From: Pseudomonadota bacterium
Lineage (GTDB): Bacteria > Pseudomonadota > Gammaproteobacteria > Xanthomonadales > Wenzhouxiangellaceae
Assembly: GCA_013285445.1 (NCBI GenBank)
Contig: CP053448.1
Span: forward strand, 434,001 to 498,000
Length of the DNA: 64,000 nt
Direction of reading: 5' to 3'
The notes below the pieces were generated by a model. That model saw only the letters and a program-made list of their open reading frames with translations, did no database searches and was not told where the DNA came from. A program made the position numbers and the translations under genes. This document shows positions 20,810 through 28,545 of this stretch, piece after piece; positions within the stretch are counted from its first letter, which is position 1, and each line of letters starts with the position of its first letter.

Positions 20810-22285
20810 ATGAGCAAGAAGCAGGAAATCAAGGTCCCGGACATCGGCGATTTCGACAAGGTGCCGGTCATCGAGGTGCTGGTCTCCGAGGGCGACGAGA
20901 TCGAGACCGAGCAGTCGCTGATCACGCTCGAATCCGACAAGGCGACCATGGACGTGCCGTCCACGGCAGCGGGCAAACTCATCGAGCTGAAGGTCTCCGA
21001 GGGCGACGAGGTTGGCGAGGGTGATGTCATCGGGGTCGTGGAGATTTCCGAAGGCGACGGGGAAGCGTCGGACGATGCCGGCTCCGGGGATGAAGATGAG
21101 ACGGGTTCCGGTTTCCGGGTTCGGGGTTCCGGGGGGTCTCCAGATGACTTGGAGAGTGCCGATGAATCCGATGGCTCCGGCAAGAATGACGAAGCCCGCC
21201 CGGAAACCGGAAACCGTAAAACGGAATCCGATTCATCCCGCCCGGAAACCGGAGACCGGAAACCGGACACCTCGTCAGGCGAAGGCGACAAGCAGTCAGC
21301 TGGCAAGGCGTCCGCCAGCGGCGACGATCTCCCGGCGCCCCCGGTGCCCTTCGAGGCGATGGACCAGGATCCGTCGAAGCTACCGCATGCCTCGCCGGCG
21401 GTGCGCAAACTGGCGCGTGAGCTCGGCGTCGACCTGACCGGTGTCGAGGGCTCTGGACGCAAGGGGCGCATCACCGAGGACGACCTCAAGAATCGCGTCA
21501 AGCGCTTGATGGAATCCGGTGGCGCTGCCGCAGCAAGCGGTGCCGGACTGAACATCGCCGAGCCGCCGCAGGTCGACTTCTCGAAATACGGTGAAGTCGA
21601 GGAGGAAAAGCTCTCGCGCATCAAGCAGATCTCCGGACCTGCCCTGCACCGCAACTGGGTGTCGATCCCGCACGTCACGCAGTTCGATGAGGCCGATATC
21701 ACCGAGATGGAGGCCTTCCGCAAGGCCAGCAAGCGGACCGCCGAGGAGGCGGGCAGCAAGATGACCCCGCTGGTGTTTCTGATCAAGGCGCTGGTGGCCG
21801 CCCTGAAGGCATTCCCGCACTTCAATGCCTCACTGTCCAACGACGGCAAGACGCTGATCAGGAAAAAGTACTTCCACATCGGCGTGGCGGTGGATACGCC
21901 CGACGGCCTGGTCGTGCCGGTGATCCGTGACGCCGACCGGAAGGGCCTGATCGAGCTGGCGCAGGATCTGACCGATCTGTCGACGCGCGCACGCGAAGGC
22001 AAGCTCAAGGGCGACGAGATGAAGGGCGGCTGCTTCTCCATCTCGAGCCTGGGCGGCATTGGCGGCACGGCCTTCACGCCGATCATCAATGCGCCCGAGC
22101 TGGCCATCCTCGGCGTGTCGCGTTCGCAGATGAAGCCGGTCTGGGACGGCGAGCAGTTCCAGCCCAGGCTGATGCTGCCGCTGTCGCTGTCCTACGACCA
22201 TCGCGTCATCGACGGCGCGGACGCCGCGCGCTTTACCCGCTACCTGGCCGAGCAGCTCGAGGACTTGCGGCGGCTGCTGCTTTGA
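20810..22285 (+). CDS. aceF: Dihydrolipoamide acetyltransferase, pyruvate dehydrogenase E2
   Basis: 491 residues. One lipoyl domain (about 1-80) has the modified lysine in LESDKATMDVPS. A long Gly/Ser/Asp/Glu-rich linker (about 82-180) leads to the peripheral-subunit-binding domain (HASPAVRKLARELGVD, about 188-225) and the catalytic acyltransferase domain (about 255-491) with active-site His in LSYDHRVIDGADAARF. E. coli AceF has three lipoyl domains; one is common elsewhere. The linker contains a tandem RPETGxRK repeat whose DNA looks like inserted repeat sequence. Its start is 36 bases past the last REP. No lpd gene follows, so E3 must be encoded elsewhere. Confidence 0.96.
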   Translation: MSKKQEIKVPDIGDFDKVPVIEVLVSEGDEIETEQSLITLESDKATMDVPSTAAGKLIELKVSEGDEVGEGDVIGVVEISEGDGEASDDAGSGDEDETGSGFRVRGSGGSPDDLESADESDGSGKNDEARPETGNRKTESDSSRPETGDRKPDTSSGEGDKQSAGKASASGDDLPAPPVPFEAMDQDPSKLPHASPAVRKLARELGVDLTGVEGSGRKGRITEDDLKNRVKRLMESGGAAAASGAGLNIAEPPQVDFSKYGEVEEEKLSRIKQISGPALHRNWVSIPHVTQFDEADITEMEAFRKASKRTAEEAGSKMTPLVFLIKALVAALKAFPHFNASLSNDGKTLIRKKYFHIGVAVDTPDGLVVPVIRDADRKGLIELAQDLTDLSTRAREGKLKGDEMKGGCFSISSLGGIGGTAFTPIINAPELAILGVSRSQMKPVWDGEQFQPRLMLPLSLSYDHRVIDGADAARFTRYLAEQLEDLRRLLL

Positions 22286-22788
22286 ACCCGCAGCGCACCG
22301 GCTTCGGCATGATGCTGGTCGCCGCGGTCGGCGTCCTGCTGCTGCTGACCTTCGTGTTTTCCGGCCTGGTCCAGGACCGGCGCAATCCGAACCAGCAGGT
22401 CCGGAGCCAGCGCGTCGACGGCGGCGTCGAGGTCGTGCTGGAGGCCGACCGCCAGGGCCATTTCGTGGCCGCCGGCGCGATCAATGGTCGAGACGTCACT
22501 TTCCTGGTGGACACCGGAGCGACCCTGGTCTCGGTGCCGGAGGCGCTGGCCGATCGCATCGGCCTGGAGCGCATGGCCCCGATCGGGCTGGAGACGGCCG
22601 CAGGCCCGGTGCAAGGCTGGTTGACCCGTCTCGATGAGGTACGCCTGGGTGATATCGTTCATCATGATGTGCGCGCGGCGATCAATCCCGGCCGACATGA
22701 TACGGCGCTGCTCGGAATGAGCTTTCTGCGCGAGCTTGAGTTGAACCAGAGCGACGGCCGGCTGCGTATTGTCAAGCGCAATCGATAG
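22282..22788 (+). CDS. Retropepsin-like aspartic protease (clan AA, TIGR02281-like), membrane-anchored
   Basis: 168 residues: a single N-terminal membrane helix (MMLVAAVGVLLLLTFVFSG), then an aspartic protease half-fold with FLVDTGATLVSVPEALA (catalytic DTG) and LLGMSFLRELEL. Single-DTG proteins of this sort act as homodimers, like retroviral proteases. The start is taken as the TTG at 22282, overlapping the aceF stop (TTGA), because the RTGFGMM stretch before the helix is typical of the family. An ATG at 22309 is the alternative. The protease target is unknown, and nothing links it to pyruvate dehydrogenase except position. Confidence 0.85.
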   Translation: MNPQRTGFGMMLVAAVGVLLLLTFVFSGLVQDRRNPNQQVRSQRVDGGVEVVLEADRQGHFVAAGAINGRDVTFLVDTGATLVSVPEALADRIGLERMAPIGLETAAGPVQGWLTRLDEVRLGDIVHHDVRAAINPGRHDTALLGMSFLRELELNQSDGRLRIVKRNR

Positions 22789-22794
22789 TCCGGG

Positions 22795-23208
22795 TCAATG
22801 GCGAGTGCTCTGAGTCGCATGGCGGCGCGCTGCGCGCTGGTGTTCGCAGCGACAGTTCTTCAGCTCGGCTGCCAGGTCAGTCAGCAGCGCATAAGCGGCG
22901 CGCCTGGCGGAAGGCGGCAAGAATTCAAGGTAGGCCTGGCTGCGCTGGGGCTCCGTGCAGGCCAGACCCATGGCGCGCAGCAGTGCTTCCTCGGCCGGCC
23001 AAGCGCAACCGTGGCACGGCGGGGCGAAGCACAAATCGTCGGGTAAGGAGGAACGAATCAGCCGGGCGAGACCGAACAGCAGCGCCGCCGTGGATTCGAG
23101 GCAATGCTGCCTCAGCCAGGCTCGGCAATCGAGCGGATGGGCACGATCGCGCGCGCAGATGCGAAGGGCGTGCAGAACAACCAGATGAACCGGCAGGTGT
23201 TGGCACAT
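22795..23208 (-). CDS. Cys-rich small protein in importer operon, function unknown
   Basis: 137 residues from the ATG at 23208, two bases after the preceding gene's stop. No signal peptide. It has nine cysteines, including CFAPPCHGC in the middle and CRC near the end, a pattern that could bind a metal or iron-sulfur centre. The N-terminal half (LVVLHALRICARDRAHPLDCRAWLRQH) is helical. I do not recognise a family. Position as the last gene after a FecCD-type permease and ATPase suggests an accessory role such as releasing or reducing the imported metal complex (inference). Confidence 0.6.
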   Translation of the reverse strand: MCQHLPVHLVVLHALRICARDRAHPLDCRAWLRQHCLESTAALLFGLARLIRSSLPDDLCFAPPCHGCAWPAEEALLRAMGLACTEPQRSQAYLEFLPPSARRAAYALLTDLAAELKNCRCEHQRAARRHATQSTRH

Positions 23209-23210
23209 CG

Positions 23211-23777
23211 TCAGCGGTCCTGGGTCATGCCCAGCAGCAGGCAGCAGGGCCCGGCTTGCAGGCAGGTCGGGGTTTCGATGGGAAACGCATCGGCCAGGCG
23301 TGCGGCCAGCGCCCGAGCAGCCTGCCCCCAGCATCCCGGCACGATACCGATCACCATGGCTCCGCGGGTGAGTCGGCCCGCATAGTCGTCAAGCGATCCG
23401 GCATCCGGGCACACCACCAGGCAGTCAAGCCGGGCGCAGTGTCCGTCACAACCGGCGCAGCGTTCGCGGCGCATGAGCCATTCCAGGCCGGCCTTGGACA
23501 GGGTGTCGAGCATTTCGATATCGGAGTCATCGCGCGGTTGCCAGACCAACAGCGCGCGCTGGTTCTCGGCCAGGGCGCAGGCCAGCGTCAGCAGCGCGGT
23601 TTCCGGCGGTCGACCGGCCAGGGCAGTGGAGCGCGGCCGGCGGGCGCGGACCAGCCAGTACAGGGTACTGTGCGCCGGATTGGCCGGTTCGGCATGCCGC
23701 CCCGGTGTCAGGCTGGACAGATAGCGGCGCACGCGTGGATCGATCGTGCGGGCTGGCAGGTGGCTGTCAGTGACCAT
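23211..23777 (-). CDS. Cys-motif protein in importer operon, function unknown
   Basis: 188 residues from the ATG at 23777; a longer frame reaches 23816 but would begin inside the proposed -10 element. The central region alternates hydrophobic strands and helices (LLTLACALAENQRALLVWQP, MVIGIVPGCWGQAARALAARL). It carries a tight cysteine cluster, CAGCDGHCARLDCLVVC, that looks like a metal or Fe-S ligand set. I do not recognise the family. It is followed two bases later by another Cys-rich gene, so the pair probably acts together downstream of the ABC importer. Confidence 0.62.
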   Translation of the reverse strand: MVTDSHLPARTIDPRVRRYLSSLTPGRHAEPANPAHSTLYWLVRARRPRSTALAGRPPETALLTLACALAENQRALLVWQPRDDSDIEMLDTLSKAGLEWLMRRERCAGCDGHCARLDCLVVCPDAGSLDDYAGRLTRGAMVIGIVPGCWGQAARALAARLADAFPIETPTCLQAGPCCLLLGMTQDR

Positions 23778-23815
23778 TGGTGTTTCGCCATACACTCTGA
23801 CCGAAAACGGCATCA

Positions 23816-23852
23816 AGCGTAACGGGAATCATTCGTAAATGCAAATGATTCC
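23816..23852 (-). promoter_or_regulatory. Internal promoter overlapped by a Fur-box-like dyad
   Basis: GGAATCATT (23825-23833) and AATGATTCC (23844-23852) form a perfect 9-bp dyad with a 10-base spacer, directly after the ATPase stop codon. On the minus strand TTGCAT (revcomp of 23839-23844) and TACGCT (revcomp of 23816-23821) are 17 bases apart and could be -35/-10 for the Cys-rich pair, with the dyad sitting across them. AT-rich ATGATT/AATCAT halves recall Fur boxes; assignment is tentative. Confidence 0.45.
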
Positions 23853-24652
23853 TACTTGAGTTGCTTAGCCCCGCCTGCTGCAACCGCAAACACCTGCTGC
23901 TGACCATCGTCGACCAGTCGTACACGACAGCGATACAGGCGACTGAGATTGCTTTCGGTGAGCATTTGGCGGGTCGGTCCGGCTTCCCATTCACCGTCGC
24001 CGTAGAGCATGAGCACGTGGCTGCAGTAGCAGGTAGCCAGATTGACCTCATGCAGCGCCATGACCGCTGCCTTGCGGGCCTCGCGGACCTGGCGCTCGAG
24101 CACGTTGAGCACGTTGACCTGATTGGCCGGATCGAGGTGGTTGGTCGGTTCGTCGAGCAACATCACCCGCGGGTCCTGAACCAGAACCGTGGCCAGGGCC
24201 AGGCGTCGTGATTCGCCACCGGACAGGTCCATGCAGCTGCGCTCGGCCAGTTCGAGCAGGCCCAGGGCATCGAGCGCATCGCGGGCCCGGTCTCGATCAC
24301 CCGATTGTTCCCGCGACCAGGCACCCAGATGCGGGTGGCGTCCAATCAGCGCCGTTTGCAGGCAGGTGGCATCGAAGGCGTAGTGGGTATGCTGGGTGAG
24401 CATGCCGAGCCGCTGGGCAATCTGGCGTCGGCCCATGGTTGCCATCGGTCGACCCTGCAGCTCGATGCCGCCGCGCACGGGCGGACGAACGCCGGCCAGC
24501 GTGGTCAGCAGCGTCGACTTGCCGACGCCGTTGGGTCCGAGCACGCCCCAGAACTCGCGCCGGCCAATGCTGACATTGAGATCGCGAACGACCTGGACGC
24601 GGCCGATACGCACGTCCATGTCCAGAGCGGTGAGCAGGGCGGCGGCTTCCAT
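23852..24652 (-). CDS. ABC transporter ATP-binding protein, FecE/BtuD class
   Basis: 266 residues. Walker A GPNGVGKST, signature DLSGGESRR, Walker B VMLLDEPTNHLD and H-loop ALHEVN are all present. Between Walker A and the signature, GRHPHLGAWSRE is typical of iron-siderophore/haem/cobalamin importer ATPases. The start overlaps the permease stop (TGATG at 24650-24654). It energises import through the FecCD-like permease. No periplasmic binding protein or TonB receptor gene lies in this cluster, so both must be elsewhere or absent. Confidence 0.9.
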   Translation of the reverse strand: MEAAALLTALDMDVRIGRVQVVRDLNVSIGRREFWGVLGPNGVGKSTLLTTLAGVRPPVRGGIELQGRPMATMGRRQIAQRLGMLTQHTHYAFDATCLQTALIGRHPHLGAWSREQSGDRDRARDALDALGLLELAERSCMDLSGGESRRLALATVLVQDPRVMLLDEPTNHLDPANQVNVLNVLERQVREARKAAVMALHEVNLATCYCSHVLMLYGDGEWEAGPTRQMLTESNLSRLYRCRVRLVDDGQQQVFAVAAGGAKQLK

Positions 24653-25623
24653 CAGCGGATGCGGGCGGCGCGATGGAGCAGCAACAGAAACAGGGGCACG
24701 CCGATCAGCGCGGTCAGCACTCCGACAGGCAGGTGGCGCGGCGCCAGTATGCTGCGGGCCGCGGTATCGGCAATGACAAGAAAAGCGCCGCCGGACAGCG
24801 TGGCTGCCGGCAACAGCGCCCGATGGTCGGCACCGACCAGCAAGCGCATAAGGTGCGGCACGATCAGACCGACAAAGCCGATCGCACCTGCAATCGACAC
24901 TGCAACGGCAGTTAGCACCGAAGCACCCACGTAGATCTCCCAGAAACGAATACGGGTTGGCTCCCCGAGAAGCATTGCCTGCACTTGACCGCCGGTCATC
25001 ACGTTGAGTGCGCGCGCCCGGGCCGCCAACAGCACGGTACTTCCGGCCGGTATCAGCAGCCACCACAGCGACAGGCCGGCGTAGGACAGATCGCCCATCA
25101 GCCAGTACAGCATGCTGCGCAGACTGGCGTCGGGCCCGGTTGCCAGAATGAACGAGATGATGGCTCCCCATCCGGCCGCGACGACAACCCCGGTCAGCAG
25201 TACCCGCGTCGTGCTCCATGCACCCCGGCCCCGGGCCAGCACAAAAACGAGCACCATGCTCAACATGGCACCGGCGAAGGCCAGAGCCGCGACCGGCAGC
25301 GTGCCGATGCCCAGCGTCAGGCCAATCAGCGCAAAGGCTGCGGCGCCGCCGGACAAGCCGAGAATATAGGGGTCGGCAAGCGGATTTCTGAGCAATACCT
25401 GCATCAGACACCCGGCCTGCGCCAGTAATGCGCCGGTCACGAAAGCGGCTATCGCCCGCGGCAGACGCAGCTCCCCGATCAGGAGGCGGGTGCCGGAGTC
25501 GCTGGTCCAGGGCCAGTGCCAGCCGCTGCTGCCCCAGCTGATGGCCAGCAGAAAGGCCAGCAGGGTGGCCAGAATCAGCCCCGACCCGACGGCGATGCGT
25601 TTTTTGGCTGGTGTGCGGGGCAT
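24652..25623 (-). CDS. FecCD/BtuC-family ABC importer permease
   Basis: 323 residues with about ten membrane helices. Family marks are LRLPRAIAAFVTGALLAQAG (start of the FecCD domain), NPLADPYILGLSGGAA, GAIGFVGLIVPHLMRLLVG (the cytoplasmic coupling loop) and PVGVLTALIGVPLFLLLL at the end. It moves ferric siderophore, haem or corrinoid from periplasm to cytoplasm. The start is the ATG at 25623; the frame upstream to 25815 lies across the divergent rppH gene and is not credible. There is no clear Shine-Dalgarno; a Fur-box-like sequence abuts the start codon. Confidence 0.9.
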   Translation of the reverse strand: MPRTPAKKRIAVGSGLILATLLAFLLAISWGSSGWHWPWTSDSGTRLLIGELRLPRAIAAFVTGALLAQAGCLMQVLLRNPLADPYILGLSGGAAAFALIGLTLGIGTLPVAALAFAGAMLSMVLVFVLARGRGAWSTTRVLLTGVVVAAGWGAIISFILATGPDASLRSMLYWLMGDLSYAGLSLWWLLIPAGSTVLLAARARALNVMTGGQVQAMLLGEPTRIRFWEIYVGASVLTAVAVSIAGAIGFVGLIVPHLMRLLVGADHRALLPAATLSGGAFLVIADTAARSILAPRHLPVGVLTALIGVPLFLLLLHRAARIR

Positions 25624-25642
25624 GAATTGATTACTATCATCT
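25624..25642 (-). promoter_or_regulatory. Fur-box-like operator at the importer operon start
   Basis: On the minus strand the 19-mer beginning AGATGATAGTAATCAATTC lies directly upstream of the permease ATG. By eye it matches about 12 of 19 positions of the classical Fur box. Its position over the leader would allow repression by Fe-Fur. It is tentative, but consistent with a FecCD-type transporter. Confidence 0.4.
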
Positions 25643-25696
25643 GCAGTTGAAATAATTGGCGGCACGGTATCACAGCCGGCCGCGGTGATAACCGAC

Positions 25697-26209
25697 ATGA
25701 TTGATCCCGACGGTTTCCGGCCGAACGTCGGAATCGTGCTGGCCCGGGATGACGGTCGCGTCTTCTGGGCGCGACGCGCCGGCAAGGATGGCTGGCAGTT
25801 TCCGCAGGGCGGCATGCATACCGATGAAACGCCGGTCGAGGCAATGTACCGTGAACTGGCAGAAGAGACGGGATTGAAACCCCAGCATGTCGATGTGCTG
25901 GGCGCGACGCCGGGCTGGCTGCGATATCGATTGCCACGTCGGTACCGGCGGCGTCATCAGAAGCCGGTTTGCATCGGCCAGAAACAGGTCTGGTTTCTGC
26001 TGCGTTTTCTGGCCAATGACGACGCCTTCGATCTGGCGGCCGTTGACGACCCCGAGTTCGACCGCTACCGCTGGGTCGACTTCTGGTATCCGGTCAGACA
26101 CGTCATCCCGTTCAAGCGCCGCGTCTACGCGCGCGCGCTCCGCCACCTCGAACCGCTGCTTGAGGCCGGTCCGGAGTCCACCGGGCCATCCTTCGGTCCG
26201 GCACGTTGA
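25697..26209 (+). CDS. rppH: RNA pyrophosphohydrolase RppH (Nudix)
   Basis: 170 residues. The start [15 protein letters not shown] is essentially the canonical RppH N-terminus, which decides the ATG at 25697 over the GTG at 25685. The Nudix box runs from [20 protein letters not shown]. RppH-specific [27 protein letters not shown] and [17 protein letters not shown] follow. It removes pyrophosphate from 5'-triphosphate mRNA ends and so primes RNase E decay. It is divergent from the importer operon and upstream of the M28 peptidase (39-base gap). Confidence 0.95.
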   Translation: MIDPDGFRPNVGIVLARDDGRVFWARRAGKDGWQFPQGGMHTDETPVEAMYRELAEETGLKPQHVDVLGATPGWLRYRLPRRYRRRHQKPVCIGQKQVWFLLRFLANDDAFDLAAVDDPEFDRYRWVDFWYPVRHVIPFKRRVYARALRHLEPLLEAGPESTGPSFGPAR

Positions 26210-26248
26210 TGACCGAAGTGGTCCGATCACCCGTGCAGGGAGACTGAA

Positions 26249-27652
26249 TTGAGTCGATACTTCTTTTCGCTGGTGGCTCTGGGAATGCTGTCGGTTGACA
26301 GCCTCCAGGCCGAAGTGCTGACGGCACCAGACCTCGAAATTGCGCGCGAGCTGCGTGAACAGACTCGGGCCGGTGATGGCGGCTACGAGATCGTGGCCGA
26401 CCTGACCACCCGGATTGGTCCACGCCTGGCTGGCAGCGAGGCTGATGCGCGGGCTGTTGAGTGGGCTGTTGGCCTGTTCGAGAGGATCGGTTTCGACCGT
26501 GTCTGGACCGAGCCGGTTACGTTTCCCACCTGGCATCGTGGCACTGAGCGCGCCGAAGTTGTCAGCCCGGCCCGGCATGAGCTGGTCACTCTCGCGCTGG
26601 GTTTCTCTCCGGCCACGCCGGCCGGCGGCATCGAGGCCGAGGTCGTGATGTTTGATGATCTTGCGGCACTGCAGGCCGCAGCGCCTGATTCGGTTGAAGG
26701 GCGTATCGTGTTCATCCGTAACCGAATGGAGCGAACGCGCAGCGGTGTCGGCTATGGACGTGCGGTTGGCGCCCGGTCGATCGGCAGCCGGGTGGCGGCT
26801 GAAAAGGGCGCCCTGGGGCTGGTCATTCGCTCAATTGGCACATCGAACAACCGATTTGCCCACACCGGGATGCAGCGTTTTGATTCCGATGTGCGGCTGC
26901 TGCCGGCGGTGGCCGTTTCCAACCCCGACGCTGACCTGCTGGAGCGCCTGATGCGGGTTGACGAGCCAGTGCGGCTCAGGCTTGAAGTCGATGCCGAAAC
27001 GGTCGAGGCCTACACATCGCACAATGTAATTGCCGAAATCACCGGCGCCAGTCATCCGGACAAGATCGTGGCGCTGGGGGCTCATCTCGATTCCTGGGAT
27101 GTGGGCACCGGCGCGCTCGATGATGGTGCCGGAGTGGCCATCGTGGTCGAGGCCGCGCGCCGGATTCTGGCGCTTGAGCGGCGGCCGGAGCGGTCGATAC
27201 GGGTCATTCTGTTTGCGGCAGAGGAAACCGGGCTGTGGGGCGGGCGCGCCTGGGCCCAGGCACGCGCCGGGCAGATCGAAAACTACCAGCTGGTCGCCGA
27301 GTCCGATTTCGGCGCCGGGCGCATCTATGCCATTGATGCGCGCGTCTCTGATGCGGCCTGGCCGGTGATCGAAGCCATCCAGCGTGAGCTCGAGCCATTG
27401 GGAATCGAGCTGGGGGGGCGCCAGGCCTCGGGTGGGCCTGATTTTTCGCCGGCTGCTCGGCTGGGCGTGGCTGCGGTCGATCTGCGCCAGGATGGGACGG
27501 ATTATTTCGACTACCACCACACCATCAACGACACGCTCGACAAGATCGATTCGGACGACCTGGCGCAGAATGCCGCCGCCTACGCGGTGCTGGCCTGGCT
27601 TGGCGCCCAGTCGCTGGTCGACTTTGGCTCCGGAGAAACACTGCTGGAGTGA
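26249..27652 (+). CDS. Secreted M28-family metallopeptidase (PA-domain aminopeptidase type)
   Basis: 467 residues with a signal peptide ending near SLQA. A PA-like insert (about residues 120-230) precedes the zinc peptidase core. Zinc ligands are visible: ALGAHLDSWDVGTGALDDGAG (His, Asp), the general-base Glu-Glu in LFAAEETGLWGG, Asp in VAESDFGAG, and His in YFDYHHTINDT. Length fits M28 aminopeptidases (glutamate carboxypeptidase-like). The start codon is TTG at 26249 with GGGAG eight bases upstream. It likely degrades peptides in the periplasm or outside the cell. It converges on the borosin operon, with 107 bases between stops. Confidence 0.9.
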   Translation: MSRYFFSLVALGMLSVDSLQAEVLTAPDLEIARELREQTRAGDGGYEIVADLTTRIGPRLAGSEADARAVEWAVGLFERIGFDRVWTEPVTFPTWHRGTERAEVVSPARHELVTLALGFSPATPAGGIEAEVVMFDDLAALQAAAPDSVEGRIVFIRNRMERTRSGVGYGRAVGARSIGSRVAAEKGALGLVIRSIGTSNNRFAHTGMQRFDSDVRLLPAVAVSNPDADLLERLMRVDEPVRLRLEVDAETVEAYTSHNVIAEITGASHPDKIVALGAHLDSWDVGTGALDDGAGVAIVVEAARRILALERRPERSIRVILFAAEETGLWGGRAWAQARAGQIENYQLVAESDFGAGRIYAIDARVSDAAWPVIEAIQRELEPLGIELGGRQASGGPDFSPAARLGVAAVDLRQDGTDYFDYHHTINDTLDKIDSDDLAQNAAAYAVLAWLGAQSLVDFGSGETLLE

Positions 27653-27759
27653 AAACTCCCCGCCTCTCGTTGATCGAGCGATTCCCTAACCCGGCAGTAA
27701 GGCAGATTTCATTCGGGGCATCGACAGCGCGATCGATAGTGCTGCACGGCTGATAGCCA

Positions 27760-28545
27760 TCACGACAGTCCAGCCAGCCGGGCCGCGCGTGGCCAGAAGA
27801 TCCGGTCGTGCCGTGGCGCTGCAGTCGGCGGAATGACGAGGGTGGTATGTTCGCGAAAGCGGGCCTGGGGCAGGTCACGCAGCGGCATGTTCTCTGCTCG
27901 AACCGCCTCGATGGGCAGCTGGGCCGCTTCGTAGAGGATGATTTCGGTGTCACTGTGGTACCAGCGCCGCAGCTTGTCGACCAGCAGGGCCAGGCGGACG
28001 GGGTCGGGTTCGAATCCCGTACACTCGAGATTACCGGTCAGGGCAACCTGCCACAGGAGCAACAGCGCCGAGGGATCGATGCTGTGTTCATACACCAGAA
28101 ACCGGGTCGCCTCGAATGAATGGACACCGGAGGCTCCGGGATCGATGCCAAGGTCGGCATACAGGCAGGCCTCTGCCGATATTCCCGGTTCCATGCGGGC
28201 GACGCCACCGGCTTGCCGGGTGGCCTCGATGACGCGGTGCGACACTTGCGCGTATACGCCGGGATGACCATAAAAGACGGCGCATACGCGCAGGCCGGCC
28301 CGTACCGGCTGCATGATCGCCGTCTCCATTTCACAGTAGGATTGGCGCCGGTCCTTGGTGTCGGCGTAGCAGCCGGCCAGATTGATCAGGTCCGGGCGAA
28401 GGTCGCGCAGTGATCGCAGCGCCAGCGGATCGGCCAGCGCAAACACCGCGTCGGCAGCCTCGATTTCCGACAGCGCGCGCCGGCTGATGTGGCGCGCCAT
28501 CTGGATCCCGCAGCCGACGACGATCAGCCGGCCAACCGCACTCAT
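27760..28545 (-). CDS. Borosin-type peptide backbone alpha-N-methyltransferase (split, SonM-like)
   Basis: 261-residue SAM enzyme of the tetrapyrrole-methylase fold (N-terminal LIVVGCGI). It is not CobA/RsmI-like; it follows the fungal borosin enzyme OphMA stretch by stretch: VFYGHPGVY, ARMEPGISAEACLYADLGID, SFEATRFLV, CTGFEPDP, and a closing TTLVIPP. Tyr60, Arg66, Tyr70 and Tyr92 sit at the spacing of the OphMA catalytic Tyr66/Arg72/Tyr76/Tyr98 (numbers from memory, constant offset of six). OphMA carries its substrate as a C-terminal tail; this protein ends after the catalytic domain, as in bacterial split borosins, and a separate SonA-like peptide is encoded upstream. The start overlaps the TPR-GGDEF stop (ATGA). 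Expected reaction: iterative methylation of backbone amides in the precursor core. Confidence 0.92.
   Translation of the reverse strand: MSAVGRLIVVGCGIQMARHISRRALSEIEAADAVFALADPLALRSLRDLRPDLINLAGCYADTKDRRQSYCEMETAIMQPVRAGLRVCAVFYGHPGVYAQVSHRVIEATRQAGGVARMEPGISAEACLYADLGIDPGASGVHSFEATRFLVYEHSIDPSALLLLWQVALTGNLECTGFEPDPVRLALLVDKLRRWYHSDTEIILYEAAQLPIEAVRAENMPLRDLPQARFREHTTLVIPPTAAPRHDRIFWPRAARLAGLS

Noticed and set aside
20515-22107. 530-codon minus-strand frame
   Set aside because: Antisense shadow of aceF and the REP gap; Ser/Pro-rich, no domain, no ribosome binding site.
28007-28017. GGTTCGAATCC, a perfect tRNA T-loop consensus
   Set aside because: It lies in the methyltransferase coding strand region for CTGFEPDP, a conserved borosin segment; no acceptor stem, D-arm or anticodon arm surrounds it.
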